Source of the DNA: Prostheceraeus crozeri
Taxonomy: Eukaryota > Platyhelminthes > Polycladida > Euryleptidae
Direction of reading: 5' to 3'
Length of the DNA: 64,000 bases
Assembly (NCBI GenBank): GCA_907163375.1
Contig: CAJQUW010007034.1
Span: forward strand, 1-64,000
Numbering within the stretch: the stretch's first letter is position 1; every line of letters begins with the position of its first letter. A program made the position numbers and the translations under genes. The notes beneath the pieces were generated by a model. That model saw only the letters and a list, made by a program, of their open reading frames with translations, made no database searches and had not been told where the DNA came from. Of the stretch, positions 22,199-33,703 are shown piece by piece.

Positions 22199-24063
22199 CA
22201 GTGTGCGAAAAAAAGTATGGAATAATTTATCTTTCCTTGACATCTTTCAAGCTACATACAATTCCTTGCCTCTGACATTGACACAGTTGCATACATTGTA
22301 CTCTACTGTCTTATTTATTGTTCGACTGTTCTCTTGGCTCAACAAACAAGGTACTTGAGCACTATTTACCAACTTTCATGCTTAGTTATGATGAATTTTG
22401 ATATTCAAATATTATCTCCCTATTTACCAGAAATTGCGTGAAAAGAAAAAACTATCAAGTTGCATTTCAATTGTAATAAAAACAAATATTTCCATCATAT
22501 TTCAAGTTTGCATCTCAAATAATAGATCAATAACTCTCCATGCTTGCAAAAATATTTCAGAAATATAAAGAATCTGGAAAGCAACATCATAATCAGTACT
22601 TGGTAGGGTAGCCGTGGTTCTTTAACACAGCTTTCATTCTTCTGGGCATCGAAGCCACCAGTTGTTGACACTCCTCCAATGTGACATTCATGCACCAAAT
22701 TCGTTGGATCTCCGTCTTGAGTTCACCAACATTGCGATAAGTCCTTGAATGTAGCTTTCTCTTCATCATTTGCCAAAGATTTTCTATTGGGTTTATGTCA
22801 TGACTGTTGCCTGACCAGTCCAACAACTGCACGTTATGCTGTGAAAACCAAGACTTCGCCTTTTTCGACACATGGCATGGCGCCGAGTCTTGTTGAAAAA
22901 TTGTAGTTTGGTGGACGGTCATAAACTGGAACAATTTGTCATCGAGGACTGCCAGATACTTGTTCGTGTTCATCCGTTCATCTTCGTTCAGGAATGTTAT
23001 GGCACCGCGCCCTTGATAGCTGAAGCATCCCCAGACCATCACAGACAGAATCCGGGTGCTTCAATGTTTTGGTTGTGTATTGAGGAGATAGTGGTGATGA
23101 TCCCATCGGTCGTCGAACATGCTGTCGGACATTGTGATGCACTTGGAAAGTTGATTCATCGCTAAACATCACCTTCTTCCACTGCTCAACTGTCCATGTT
23201 TCGTGAGCTTTACAGAACGCGAGTCGTTTCCGCCTAGCAGCTTGCGTAATGACAGGCTTTTTGACAGGACGCTTTGATGGTAATTTGAATTTATTCTTCA
23301 ACCTCATTTGAATTGTTCTTGTTGTAACATTGTCCAAATGTGGAGTCAATTCTTGCTTTATTTCCAACGATGTTATGAACGGCTCTTTCATAACAGCCCG
23401 TCTAATGGCGATGTCAACTCGATCCGTGGTTTTCCTTGGGCGACCAGTACGATGTCTTGATGCTGTTGATCCTGTTTCACGTTGTCTCTTTAACACCTTG
23501 CTTACACTGCCTTGAGTCACACCCTGTCTTTTTGCAATCTCGGTCTGGGAAAACCTTGTATGTTTGTGTAATGCAACAATTTGCGCCTTGATCCCTTCAC
23601 TAAGCTCTCTCGTCTGCACCATCTCGTCCACAATGGATCCCAGTAGAATGAATCACATAAAGGAAGTTGACCTCGGAATCTTCACTCTACATTGTAATCC
23701 AATCAAAAGCTCGTCACTAAGCCGCACTCCTCATCAGCAACAGATATGCAGCCTTATTGGCCACTTGTACGTAGCATTGTACGCTGGCAATGACGAATGC
23801 CAATAGTAGGCAAATGTCTGATAGTCGATGTCATCCTGCTTTGACCTTCCTATCGAGAATGAGAAGCAAACATAGAAACTATTTATTAAATGAGCTGACG
23901 ACTCGAAATGCTCATATTGAGACTCAGAATACAAAGTTGAAGCATGAACATAACAATAACAATGTAATATAGTCAGTTTGCTGGCCAGCTAGTCTCATCA
24001 GAATGACTTCGTTAGAAAAACAGCGAGTGAAATAAAATTATTCCATACTTTTTTCGTACACTG
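22199..24063. mobile_element. Tc1-like transposon (DD34E) with TIRs and TA target sites
   Basis: The ends are inverted repeats of about 30 bp (CAGTGTGCGAAAAAAAG at left, CAGTGTACGAAAAAAG on the other strand at right, both followed by TATGGAATAATTT), flanked by TA at 22197-22198 and 24064-24065. Total length of 1865 bp and a single minus-strand transposase fit Tc1. The TIRs differ at few positions, so the copy is fairly young. Confidence 0.95.
22593..23631 (-). pseudogene. Tc1 transposase, one frameshift
   Basis: Starts MDEMVQTRELSEGIKAQIVA, followed by a paired helix-turn-helix (SQTEIAKRQGVTQGSVSKVL and GRPRKTTDR). The catalytic triad is present: FSDEST (first Asp), FQQDSAPCH (second Asp) and NPIENLW (Glu); I count 34 residues between the second Asp and the Glu, so DD34E. 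The C-terminus ends KAVLKNHGYPTKY. The reading frame shifts once near 23040, between LKHPDSV and MVWGCFSYQGRG. Length of about 345 codons is normal for the family. Confidence 0.95.
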
Positions 24064-24305
24064 TACATACAAAATAGGTCATTTTTTTCATACTAACATC
24101 GAGAAAACATGTGCACCATCAAGGTACGCAATAAAGATGACAATTGAAAGAGGGCTACAGTTTGTTCATTGGATATTGTAATGATGCATAATTTTCATGT
24201 TCTGAGTCTATTTGTTGTTGAAAATTACTGCATAGCATAAAAAAGCATGAACATTTATTAAATCTATTAAATGTTTAGACAAGTAACCTGGCAATTGATA
24301 AATTA

Positions 24306-24469
24306 ATCAAATCTCAACAGATGTAACCACCACGAGACATGTTTCGGCCTGTTGGGCCTCATCAGTCATGGGTAGGTTTGAACCAGCGACGTTGGAGCTG
24401 GAGGACGTGCAAGCATACCCTCTAACCACAAGGCCACCGGACTTCTGTTGAGATTTGATAAATAAATCT
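24306..24469 (-). repeat. tRNA-derived SINE-like sequence between short inverted repeats
   Basis: On the minus strand a pol III box A-like TGGCCTTGTGGTTAGAGGG is followed about 40 bp later by box B-like GGTTCAAACCT, then GATGAGGCCCAACAGG and CCGAAACATGTCTCG. This fits a tRNA-derived SINE head and body. The 134-bp core sits between a 15-bp inverted pair (ATCAAATCTCAACAG and its complement), unusual for a SINE; the unit may be a composite or a MITE with a SINE inside. Confidence 0.6.
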
Positions 24470-24829
24470 ATTAAATTAATTAATTATTAAAGCATGACGA
24501 AAACAATAGATTGACCCTGTTCTGCCCAATCATTTATGACTTAATGGGAAAAAATAACTGTGCTCAAGGAATTTTTGCTTTAGACAGTTTATCGATGTCA
24601 ATAATCGAAAAATACATTTTTTCAGTAATTTTGAAAATGTAGCAAATATGCTACACTGGGCAGTTATGGTATGATAAAAACATAGCATATCATTATCGGT
24701 TCAGTGATAGAAAAGACACTAATTTGGGAAATAAATTTTTACTTTTGGTGATAGTCGAAGAAACAATTCCTTTCTTTATTGAGACATAAGAAAACATCAC
24801 ACTTCGAACAAAGGAAATGTGTGAAGCCA

Positions 24830-26135
24830 TTGATAAAAGGAAAAAACCAAGTTACTTGGTGCCTCCGTACCAGTATATTTTTTGATCTGTTTAAAAAAAA
24901 TAATAAATATACACTGAAGTGCACTGAAGTTGCACTGTACTTCGGCCTTTGGCCTTCAAGGTGCGATGGTAAGTGGCAGGTCATACATTCAACCCTTCCC
25001 TTAAGAATCGAAAGTGAACAGATTTAACATCCGATAACTACGTAGTAGAAGCGATCAAAGGATAACAGTTGATTTCGTACTTCCGATTGATTTCCGGCTT
25101 ATTAACTCTGATACACTTGCTTTCTTCAATAGTAACATCGCGAGTGTTACTTTTCTTAGATAGGAACTGAATTTTGAAGTCTTGAATTCCTTTGATCGGA
25201 TGTTTGGACCGGTGCTGAGATAGGGCACTATTATATGTGTTGTTTTTAATGCTACTTTTATGTTCTTGATGTCTTATTTTAAAAGGACGACTTGTTTTAC
25301 CAATATAATTTTCATTGCAAGTTTTACAGGTATACTGGTATACCACATACCTATCCGCGCACGAATATTTAGGTCCGATTTCTTTACAAATTTCACAACC
25401 ACAATCTTTGGTCATTTTAGGTCTCTTTCTGAGGAATTTCTCAAGGCTAACATTCGGTTTACTTATCAGGTTTCCTGAAATGTTGTATTTTTTCATCACG
25501 TTTTTGATGCGTCTGTTACACGCATCATTGATGAAAGGTATCATCAGATTAGCCTTATTTTCTCGCTTTCTATTTTTGTTTCTGCGTCTCATACTTTTTT
25601 TGTTAAAATCTTTTTCTTTATAGCCATTATTTCGCAACATCTTAAAAAAAAAACTCCTCCTTCGACTCATTATAGTATTTCTCTTCAGAGCAGTGTTCTT
25701 TGATATAATCTTGACGTGATTTTATAAAATTAGTTTTCACATGGTTTGCCACGAAGGAATCTTTTTGTAAGACTATGTTAGAGTGACAAGCTTTATGATA
25801 CCATTTATATTCAATTTTGTGATTACCAGTAAGAAGAGTCAAATCCAAAAAATTCAAGCCAACCTCAGGGGGGCTTACTTCTACAGTAAATTTGATTTCT
25901 GGAATCACATCATTCGATTCTTAAGGGAAGGGTTGAATGTATGACCTGCCACTTACCATCGCACCTTGAAGGCCAAAGGCCGAAGTACAGTGCAACTTCA
26001 GTGCACTTCAGTGTATATTTATTATTTTTTTTAAACAGATCAAAAAATATACTGGTACGGAGGCACCAAGTAACTTGGTTTTTTTTTCCTTTTATCAATG
26101 GATTTGAACCTCCTGAAAAATTTGATCAATTATAT
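24830..26135 (-). mobile_element. Penelope-like element, truncated, with inverted terminal repeats, inside piggyBac A
   Basis: A 14-bp target duplication, AATGTGTGAAGCCA, flanks the insert (24816-24829 and 26136-26149). The interior holds inverted arms of about 185 bp (24831-25014 and 25918-26100), nearly identical, sharing AAGTTACTTGGTGCCTCCGT and its complement. Penelope-like elements are known to carry terminal repeats in inverted or direct order. Between the arms lies the C-terminal part of the polyprotein; the reverse transcriptase core is not present. The near identity of the arms suggests a recent insertion. It is broken by a small number of frame breaks. Confidence 0.88.
25038..25908 (-). 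pseudogene. Penelope-like polyprotein C-terminus with GIY-YIG endonuclease
   Basis: The 5' part reads PEVGLNFLDLTLLTGNHKIE and SFVANHVKTNFIKSRQDYIK, typical of the region after the reverse transcriptase. The later part has a basic linker, a Cys cluster (KDCGCEICKEIGPKYSCADR), and the endonuclease signature YVVYQYTCKTCNENYIGKTS, followed by RPFKIRHQEHKSSIKNN and an acidic site (VTIEESKCIR). The Y-x-Y spaced from YIG-x-T-x-R, with a downstream Glu, is the GIY-YIG nuclease that Penelope elements carry for integration. The upstream reverse transcriptase palm and fingers are absent from the insert. Confidence 0.85.
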
Positions 26136-26437
26136 AATGTGTGAAGCCACTCTTAGAACCCGGTGGACACATTTTGCATCTACATCTGTTGGTTCTGTAG
26201 ATGGGAGGGAATGGTCTATATTATCATAGCGTACATCAGAAACAACGTATGATGGCTTTGGCTTCTTCCTGACAGGGGATGTGTCTGACAAAGAAAGGCA
26301 GCCAACTCTGACATGCTTCTTTGTCAAGGCATCTGCGACTTGAAGTTGAAACTGCTTCAGTGTCAGATACTTACCAATTTTGGAAGCTTCATAATAACGG
26401 TGCGCAAGTAGCCATCCATTTACCACAGCCATATGTA

Positions 26438-27842
26438 CAGGGTGTCCCAGATAAATCTGGACTTTTAATCATCTTTTCAACTATGATTGATTTTAACTGT
26501 AAGACAAATCAAAACAGCTCCATTTAGTGCCAAAACACATTTATTTTGTAAAAACAAGACCAAAAAAAGTTATTTAAGTCAACTTCACTCAAAATGGCCG
26601 CCCTGGGCCTCCACTACTATCTCAAGGCGGTGCCTAAACCTGGTGCAGGCCATGGCCAGGGTTCCTCTGTCAATTTGTCCCATTTCCTGGACAATACTGC
26701 TCCTCAGAGCTCCCAAAGTGCTGTGAGGGTTATTGTTGACACCTGCTTCAACCACGCTCCACACGTAGTAGTCGAGAGGATTGCAGTCTGGAGAGCTAGG
26801 AGGCCAGAGGTCGGGGGACCAGTGGTACGGGAAGTTCTCGTAGCACCAGGCCTGGGTCTTCCTTGCCTTGTGGGTTGGCGCGGAGTCCTGCTGAAACACG
26901 TAGTCTCTCCCGTTGGCGACTTGATCCGTCCAGGGGTTCACCACCGAGTCCAGGACGTCGATGTAGGCATCCGCGTTGAGGCGCAGTCCCTTCTCAAAGA
27001 AGTGAGGCGGCATGACGTCACCATCGCTGCTGACGACACCAATCACCATGACGGATGCCGGATGCTTGCTGTGCATCACTGTTGGAACGTCAGCAGGGTC
27101 CTCGCACAGCCACCTGTCGTTCTGGCGGTTCACCTTACGGTCCTGGATGAGGTTCTTCTCATCGGAGAAGAACCTCAGCAGTCCAGGGCTGTTCCGCCTC
27201 AGGTCTTTGAGCAGGGCCTGGGCTTTCACCATCCGGTTCTCCCGCGTAGCCTCCGCCAGCAGCTGACGCCTTCGTAGGACGAACGACTGGATGCCGAGGT
27301 CTTGGTGCACGGACCTGTGGATGGTCGAACGGGCCACGTCCATCTTCTGAGCCAGATGCCGCATCGACTGTCCTGGATCCTCGGTAATGTTGGTCTTTAA
27401 CTCCTCCAGGAAGTCTTCGGACCGCTTGCTGTCGGATCGCCGCTTGTGGGGCGCGCTCTGCTGTCACTTGGTCCTTGTCTGGTGCAGCCTCATAGTCCTT
27501 CCGGATGTTGTAGACGAAGGACTTCGAGTAACCAAAGAAAGCAATGATTTCGGTAGCTGTTTTACCAGCACGCAGACCCTCCAAAACCGCTGCACGTCGC
27601 TCCAACTCGCGAGACATGATTGAAAAATTCAAATTTAAGTCAATTTGCGCGCACACTGTTTCAGATACGCTTACTTGTAATGCGCACGCGTGACAGGTTA
27701 ACGTAGTAACAGCGGTGAACGCGATATCACGTGACGGCATAGACATAGTAGTAATGTAGAAACACACAGATGTTCCCTTATAACCGATTTGTCTGTCAGC
27801 AGCTTAGATTGAAAATAGTCCAGATTTATCTGGAAGACCCTG
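26438..27842. mobile_element. mariner-type (DD37D) transposon inserted in piggyBac A
   Basis: The ends are inverted repeats of about 25 bp: CAGGGTGTCCCAGATAAATC at left and CAGGGTCTTCCAGATAAATC on the other strand at right, two mismatches. TA flanks both sides (26436-26437 and 27843-27844). Taking out the insert with one TA leaves the piggyBac frame reading HHTIHMAVVNGWL, so the host element was still in frame here when hit. The interior is GC-richer than the surrounding DNA, a sign of recent arrival or different origin. Confidence 0.95.
26585..27617 (-). pseudogene. mariner transposase, DD37D type, one frameshift
   Basis: Start MSRELERRAAVLEGLRAGKT at 27617 with a helix-turn-helix (ATEIIAFFGYSKSFVYNIRK). 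After a frameshift near 27440, the second helix-turn-helix block is MRHLAQKMDVARSTIHR. Catalytic blocks: FFSDEKNL (first Asp), YVFQQDSAPTHKARKTQ (second Asp), and SSPDCNPLDYYVW (third Asp). I count 37 residues between the second and third Asp, the maT-like DD37D spacing. The stop at 26585 follows VVEAQGGHFE. Length of about 345 residues is normal. Apart from the one shift the frame is open. Confidence 0.93.
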
Positions 27843-29448
27843 TATAGTATGATGCCATATATACATATACCATCGGTGACTTTTTATTTTGTTCTCGTAC
27901 AAAAAGCACAATGAATCAAGTAAATCGATGCCACCCATGTGCGTATAATATAGTTGCACTATAGGTGGGATCGGAATGTTAACATGAGCTTTTTGCTTTC
28001 GCTCATAGCGCTTTACAGTAGCCATGGGCTCAACACCTGTACAAGTTGACAACAAGTTTACGCATCGGTTGTCGAACCATCTGCAGACAATGATATTATT
28101 ATTTGTTTCAACTTTAAAATCGAAAGAGCCGAATCATCATCTTCTTCCTCTACAGAAGAATCATTGTCAGATGGACATTGGCGTAGGCAAGACTCTTCCT
28201 CATCAGAGTTAACATCATCCTCTAAGTCACTAACATTTGGATCGATGAAATTAAAAAGGTTTGCCGTAGCAAGACGTCCTGGACGTACCTGAAAAATTAA
28301 ACGATTTTTTTAATATTTCATTGTAGGTTTATTTTAGTTACATATGAAATAGGTCTATGATATAGGACAAGTCGGCTACACCTCTAAGGTGAATATTAGT
28401 AGCTATTTGTAACTTGATGCATGAAAGTAAAAATCAACATTTAGGTTTGTGTCCTAATTTCTGAACTTTCTATAGGCCAGTACAAGTAGATTTTTAGATA
28501 AACCCATATATAAAAACACCCTATCGATACATAGCCAATTGTATTGTGTAAACCCTTTACTCACACTTTTGTCGATACGTTTTCCAGATTTCCTTCGTCT
28601 TTTGTACAAAAATGTACATTTAGGCCTACATGTATATACTCCATTCATAATTGGATTATTGAGCAGCTATGTATGTAAAGTGCAGATAATTCTACATGCC
28701 ATTTGATCATGCTGTGTGTAAAATGTTTAAACAAGGTCCTTTTGTTTGCACAGGCACTCTCTATGTACTTATACTACACCGCACCGATAATTTCTTAAAC
28801 TGCTTCTAATACTGTAGCATATTTACTACACGAACTCATGATGGGATTCTTCCCACTGTAGCATATTTGCTACGCTTTCGTTCAAATAATTTTCTAAATA
28901 ACAATAAACCAATCAATTCATATTAGGTTACTTATAAAGTATTTAGCTGACTTCTATTTTATTATCCAATGCTTAGTGCATTTGAGAAGTAGTCATAAAG
29001 GGCTATAAAATACTCGATTTAACAGTTACCTTAGTCACCATTTTCAGCATAATCCGCTGGTGTCAAAACACTGAACGTTTTCTGTAAAAAAGCGCAGCAG
29101 CCTTGATGTAGTCATCGGTATTTTTAGATCGAACTCCCATTGGCTCAGCCATGGTAACACTTCACACGAAAGACAGTGAAGTCCGTGTAGCAAATTTACT
29201 ACACTGGGCAGAACAGGGTTAACCCTTTTTTAACCATTTTTAATCTACAATCAATTATAAGACAAATACACTTTTCGCATACAATGAGGATGCTATTTCA
29301 CTAAAAAAGAATTCAGGAATTCAATTAATATTTGGAGATGATGGTCCAGTTTTAGTTTTCAACATTTTTTAATGAGAGAATATTAACATTATGTCTTATT
29401 TAAGACAAGATTATTGCCTGAGAGTAAAAAAAGAATGACTTTAAAGGC

Positions 29449-29992
29449 CTACCTATCATAACATGGCAATTGTCTGACATAACAGATAGATAATGTTTCG
29501 GGTCCAGACCAAGAGTTGTAGTAATGGATGTTGTCACAGTATTGGAAATATTCGCTGCATCTCCGGAGGGGATGGAAGGAAGATCCCAACGATTTCGAGT
29601 GAAATTTTGTGTGATTTCTATTGCATCTGACGAGGTAGCTCATCATAAGGGGCAAAAGACTGAAGATCTGTTACAAGATCATCGTAGCTTTCGACCGAAT
29701 GACTATTAAATGCAATACGACAAGTAAATCTTAATTCAGATTCTTTAGCAGAGGTAAGGCGTGATTCTTTTTGGTTGATTGCCACAAACTCAATTCTGGA
29801 GTTTCGTTTAAGTGCTCTAGATCTTTGACTGTGAGCATTATTACCTGCATGGCTTTCAAGATTAGTCTTATCAGATTTCACAAAGAATTCCTTGCAACAA
29901 AATTTACAGCTAACTTTCCTACTGTCAACATCAACCAAGATGCACCAATCATCCATCAGATCCCCGTGCACGTCCTTCAATTTCAACCACAC
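29449..29992 (-). pseudogene. BED/U1-type zinc finger, probable N-terminus of a hAT-like transposase
   Basis: The frame reads WCILVDVDSRKVSCKFCCKE, FFVKSDKTNLESHAGNNAHS, then a basic linker and ELRFTCRIAFNSHSVESYDD and LVTDLQSFAPYDELPRQMQ. C-x2-C followed by H-x5-H at finger spacing fits a BED or similar finger, which hAT-like transposases use to bind DNA. The frame closes at 29618; further protein-like sequence in other frames continues to 29449. No catalytic blocks were found. Confidence 0.5.
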
Positions 29993-31430
29993 GTCATGCC
30001 ATCACAATTTTGGTTTCTACATAATGCACTCTTAGTATCTGCAATACATAGTTGTAATGTGTCATGCACTAAATAACGAAACATCAGTTTGAGGTTGATG
30101 TCTTTTCACTTCATTCACCGATTAACCCAGTATGAAAATAGCGCCAAGTTATCTGATACCCATGATGATATGCATGCATTACTTACTGTACCTTTACTGA
30201 CACTCTTACTGAAATACAGATTCATGACCCCTTTCCAAAAAGTTATCTGATACCCAGAAATTCAGACATTAGACAATATGAAATCTTTAGGCCATCATCT
30301 TATCGTCACCATAGACTAGCTTTTGCCTAAAAAATCAACAAGTAAATTACCAACCTGCACTAAAAGTAAAAATATAATTTAGTTTTTGCGTATCTTTAGA
30401 GTTTGTTCCCATAATAGCCGAAATTCATGTTACATGTGTACTAATGTACAATATGCCGTTCTACACTGTGACAGCCTAAAATACACTCCATAAGATTCAT
30501 TTTCACGATCATATTTATAATGTTATGATTCGTGCTTTCCTGAGATAACGAATATGAGACATTTTCCACAGTGGTTGTTTAACTTAACGGAATTCAGTAT
30601 AAGCAATAGGGGAAGTACTTCGAATCGAGGAAAGATACGTTCTTAAATAATAATTTATAATATCAGTAATGATACATTGAGTTCGAAAATAAATACATTC
30701 AAAGTTGAATGAGTCCATCAAAAAAATAGTATCCTCATGAATGAGAGTGCAGATTGCAGCATAGGAAACCATCACTTCAATAGTGTTCAAATTTTTTGTA
30801 GCACGAAGCGTAACTTGCGAAATTTTAAAGGTTATAACTGACCTTTGACGTCCATGCAAAAGTCATTAATTTGATATATAAATAAACTAGAAATTGAATG
30901 GTAATGCCTGGAAAATTCTGCCGCTTCTTAAAGCTTATTCAACTAATACATGTGGCGCATTACATGCATGTCATTGCGCGTGTTCTTCGTTCGTTTGGCT
31001 TTTAGTCTTACTTTTTTGATGATATATTATTATAGAAGGAATGAAGGATTCAATGCTGCTCGAAATAATTGCGAATTTCGAATTTAATTGCTGCAATAAA
31101 GCAGTTTTATAGTCTACTATATTTCACGAATATGTGAATAGCAAGTTCAAGAAACAAAAGTTCATCTGAGTTTAGTGCTGTTGATGGGATAAGTTTAATA
31201 TTTAATTGAAATTTTGACAATAATGAAATAAATAATAACAATATGCTGTATTTCGAAATGACAGACACATACCGATTACAACTAATAGAGGAAGAAAATG
31301 GGAAGTCAATGAGAAGTAATGTCACTTTGAATCATTCGATGGATAGAGTTCTTTCTGTTGATCGCATTCATGATCGTTCTCCGCAGTCGATGCAGCCTAG
31401 GTCTGAGGTTCCTGCGATGTGCTGTTTCCG
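29993..31430. other. no gene recognised
   Basis: AT-rich DNA without long open frames, clear repeats or splice-flanked exons. Confidence 0.5.
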
Positions 31431-31436
31431 GTGGTA

Positions 31437-31990
31437 CAGGGTGATCATAAAATGACGCAAGTGGATAAAACTACAATTTTCTAGATAAACAAGGTTCCAT
31501 TTACATTCAATTTTCAGTTAGAGGGGTTTAGAAGAACACATTACAAGTTAAAGAAGATGTTGAAAATGCCCTCCTTTCTGAGATTTACAGTAATGGGCGC
31601 GCTTTACGATATTGGATGACACATTCATTAGCATGTCTGAGTTAACACTCTTAATACAGGACGTAATGGCACTTTGCAAATCATTCAAACTTTTGGGGTT
31701 GTTGGCAAACACCTTATCCTTCACGTAGCCCCACAAGAAATAATCCATTGGTGTGAGATCCGGTGATCGCGCTGGAAAAAGTTGCTTGTCGATCAGTCGC
31801 TTTCCGAATATCTGAGTAAGATGTTGCGTAGCTCTTCGAGAAGTATGGGCCGTTGCATTGTCTTGCTGGAACCATGCAATATGTCTTTCGTTTTCAGTTC
31901 AGGTCACGGCGAACTGATCGATGAGTGAACAATACTTGTCACTGTCCACTCGACCTTCAAAGAAAGAGAAATGAATCCGTTCTCCAGACA
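31437..31990 (-). pseudogene. mariner-type transposase remnant, 3' part
   Basis: From about 31990 down, the minus strand reads FFEGRVDSDKYCSLIDQF, one TGA stop, ENERHIAWFQQDNATAHTSR, then RATQHLTQIFGKRLIDKQLF, ARSPDLTPMDYFLWGYVKDK and finally QKGGHFQHLL with the stop at 31548. QQDNATAHT and SPDLTPMD hold the second and third acidic residues of a mariner-type catalytic domain. The end CAGGGTGATCATAAAATGAC at 31437 is preceded by TA and looks like the 3' terminal repeat. The N-terminal half and the other terminal repeat were not found before the Polinton-like element at 32277. Confidence 0.78.
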
Positions 31991-32276
31991 TCCCGATTTA
32001 CCAAATTCAATGGCACTCTTGTGGTATTCTATGACACGCAATGGGAATGCCATAGCACACCTCAACATTCAATCGAACTCAATTGGATCCAATTGCAGTG
32101 GAAGTGGGAAAATATGAGTGCCATAGAAGCTATCCAAAAGAAGCAAACGCGCAGCGACAGTTTTGACTCCGTAATCTGACTTTGTCCAATGATGTTGCAA
32201 CATTTGCATGTTCAGTATAATTTCAGATGCCTTTGGCATGTGCAACAGTCATTGTTAATCACATCCTTTGGTCGTG

Positions 32277-33703
32277 AGTAGTAATCCCGTTGCAAAATCA
32301 AGGACAGTGCGGTGCAGCGATGAGTCATCGCTGCTGAGTCATCATGCTAACTCAGCCCCCCCTCTGGAAGGAAGGAGTTCGCCAAGGATGTGCAGGGAGA
32401 AATGAGTCCGAGAGGAAGAAACTGTTCCCTACCCCCCCCCCTCTGGAAGGAAGGAAGGAAGGAGGAACTGTGAGGCAAGGGTAGGAATGTGGGAAGGATA
32501 GAGTGAGAAAAGGTGGGTTTTGGGATGAGAAAGGCTGGAATTCGGCATGAAGGAGGGTTCGGATGGGAAAACGGAGTTCAGATACGGAGTCTACGTGAAA
32601 TTTTGGGTGAGGAAGGAAGGAAGGAGGAGTTTTCCTGTGAGGCAAAGGATAGAATCTCTGAAAACGGCAGAGTTAGAAAAAAGGCAGGTTTTGGTGGTTT
32701 TGGGATGAAAAAGTCCATATTTCGGCATGAAGGAGTGCTCGGATGGAAAAACAGAGGCCAGATTCGGAATCTACGTGAAATTTTGGGTTAGGAAGGTTGT
32801 TTCCAGCGACATCGGAGAGAAAAAATTTTGAGGACGTTCCCCCCTATGGACGAGACTTCCAACTTTGGTTCTAGAGATCGTAGAAAGTCGTGTGATAGCT
32901 CATTTGAAAGCTAAGAGTGAGAAAAATGCAGTGGAAAGCTCAGTTCGGTCCTATTTTCCTGGGTTTAGAGAGGAAAATGGCAGGAAAACGCCAGAGTTAG
33001 AAAAGGCAGGTTTTGGTCGTTTTGGGATGAGAAAGTCCATTTTTCGACATGAAGGAGTGCTCAGATGTGAAAACGAAGAGCAAATTTGGACTTTTTGGCC
33101 AATTTTGGGTCTAGGAACTTGTTTCCAGCTCAATCGGAGAGAAAAAGTTCTGACCCCCCCTCTGGAACGAGACTCCCAACTTTGGTTCTAGAGATCGTAG
33201 AAAGTCGTGCAATAGCTCGTTTGAAAGCTAAGAGTGAGACAAATTCAGTAGAAGAAACCGCTTGTTCATATCTGCCTTCGTTTAGATGTGAGAGTGACTA
33301 AGATTTTTGTCCGTAGCGGCTAAACGAAGCCTCGTACGTGAAAATGGACCGCGGATTTGGACTCTTTGGTCAATTTTCGGTCCAGGAAGTTGTTTCCAGC
33401 TCAATCGGAGAGAAAAGTTCTGACCTCCCCCCTCTGGAACGAGACTTCCAACTTTATTTCTAGAGATCGTAGAAAGTCGTACAATAGCTCGTTTGAAAGC
33501 CAAGAGTGAGAAAAATTCAGTGGAAGAAACGGCTTGTTCATAGCTGCCTTCGTCTAGATGTGAGACGCCATTGAAAATTTGGGAAAATGGCGAAAAAACG
33601 AGAGTTAGAATTTTTACGAAAATGTCTCTAGCGGGTGAACGAAGCCTCGGATGGGAAAACAGAGACCAGATTTGGAATCAGCGTGACATTCTGCATCTAG
33701 AGG
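32277..33703. repeat. left terminal inverted repeat of the Polinton-like element, with internal module repeats
   Basis: Matches the reverse complement of 44345-44998. The left copy is more than twice as long, because a module containing CTAGAGATCGTAGAAAGTCG, a C-rich run followed by TCTGGAA, and GAAAGC(T/C)AAGAGTGAG is repeated about three times. Homopurine and homopyrimidine tracts are frequent. Confidence 0.85.

Larger units (their letters stand above)
24739..29041 (-). pseudogene. piggyBac transposase A, internally deleted and interrupted
   Basis: Exon 1 is only 12 bp (29041-29030, MVTK) and ends at GTAAC; exon 2 starts at 28288 after TTTTTCAG and reads VRPGRLATANLFNFIDPNVS, then an acidic stretch (DLEDDVNSDEEES, SVEEEDDDSA). 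This runs almost directly into WFDNRCVNLLSTCTGVEPMA, VKRYERKQK, IPIPPIVQLYYTHMGGIDLL and KSHRWYMYIWH, so the DDE core between them is missing. After the mariner insertion the frame resumes as MAVVNGWLLAHRYYEASK, and after a shift near 26175 the C-terminal Cys-rich finger appears (CKMCPPGSKSGFTHF), continuing beyond the Penelope insertion as LCSKCDVFLCLNKERNC and FFDYHQK with the stop at 24739. Confidence 0.88.
24515..29218. mobile_element. piggyBac element A with two nested insertions
   Basis: The ends carry the perfect 14-bp inverted repeat CCCTGTTCTGCCCA (24515 rightward and 29218 leftward). TTAA follows at 29219-29222; the left partner reads TTGA (24511-24514), one change from TTAA. The transposase is on the minus strand and has lost its central catalytic part. 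Two later elements interrupt it: a Penelope-like insertion (24830-26135) and a mariner (26438-27842). Without them the element would be about 2.0 kb. A 16-bp palindrome of the type GTAGCAAATATGCTAC occurs at 24639, 28814, 28858 and 29187. Confidence 0.93.

Noticed and set aside
26594-27277. 227-codon plus frame opposite the mariner transposase
   Set aside because: It is the shadow of a GC-richer transposase coding strand; the minus strand has the complete catalytic motifs.
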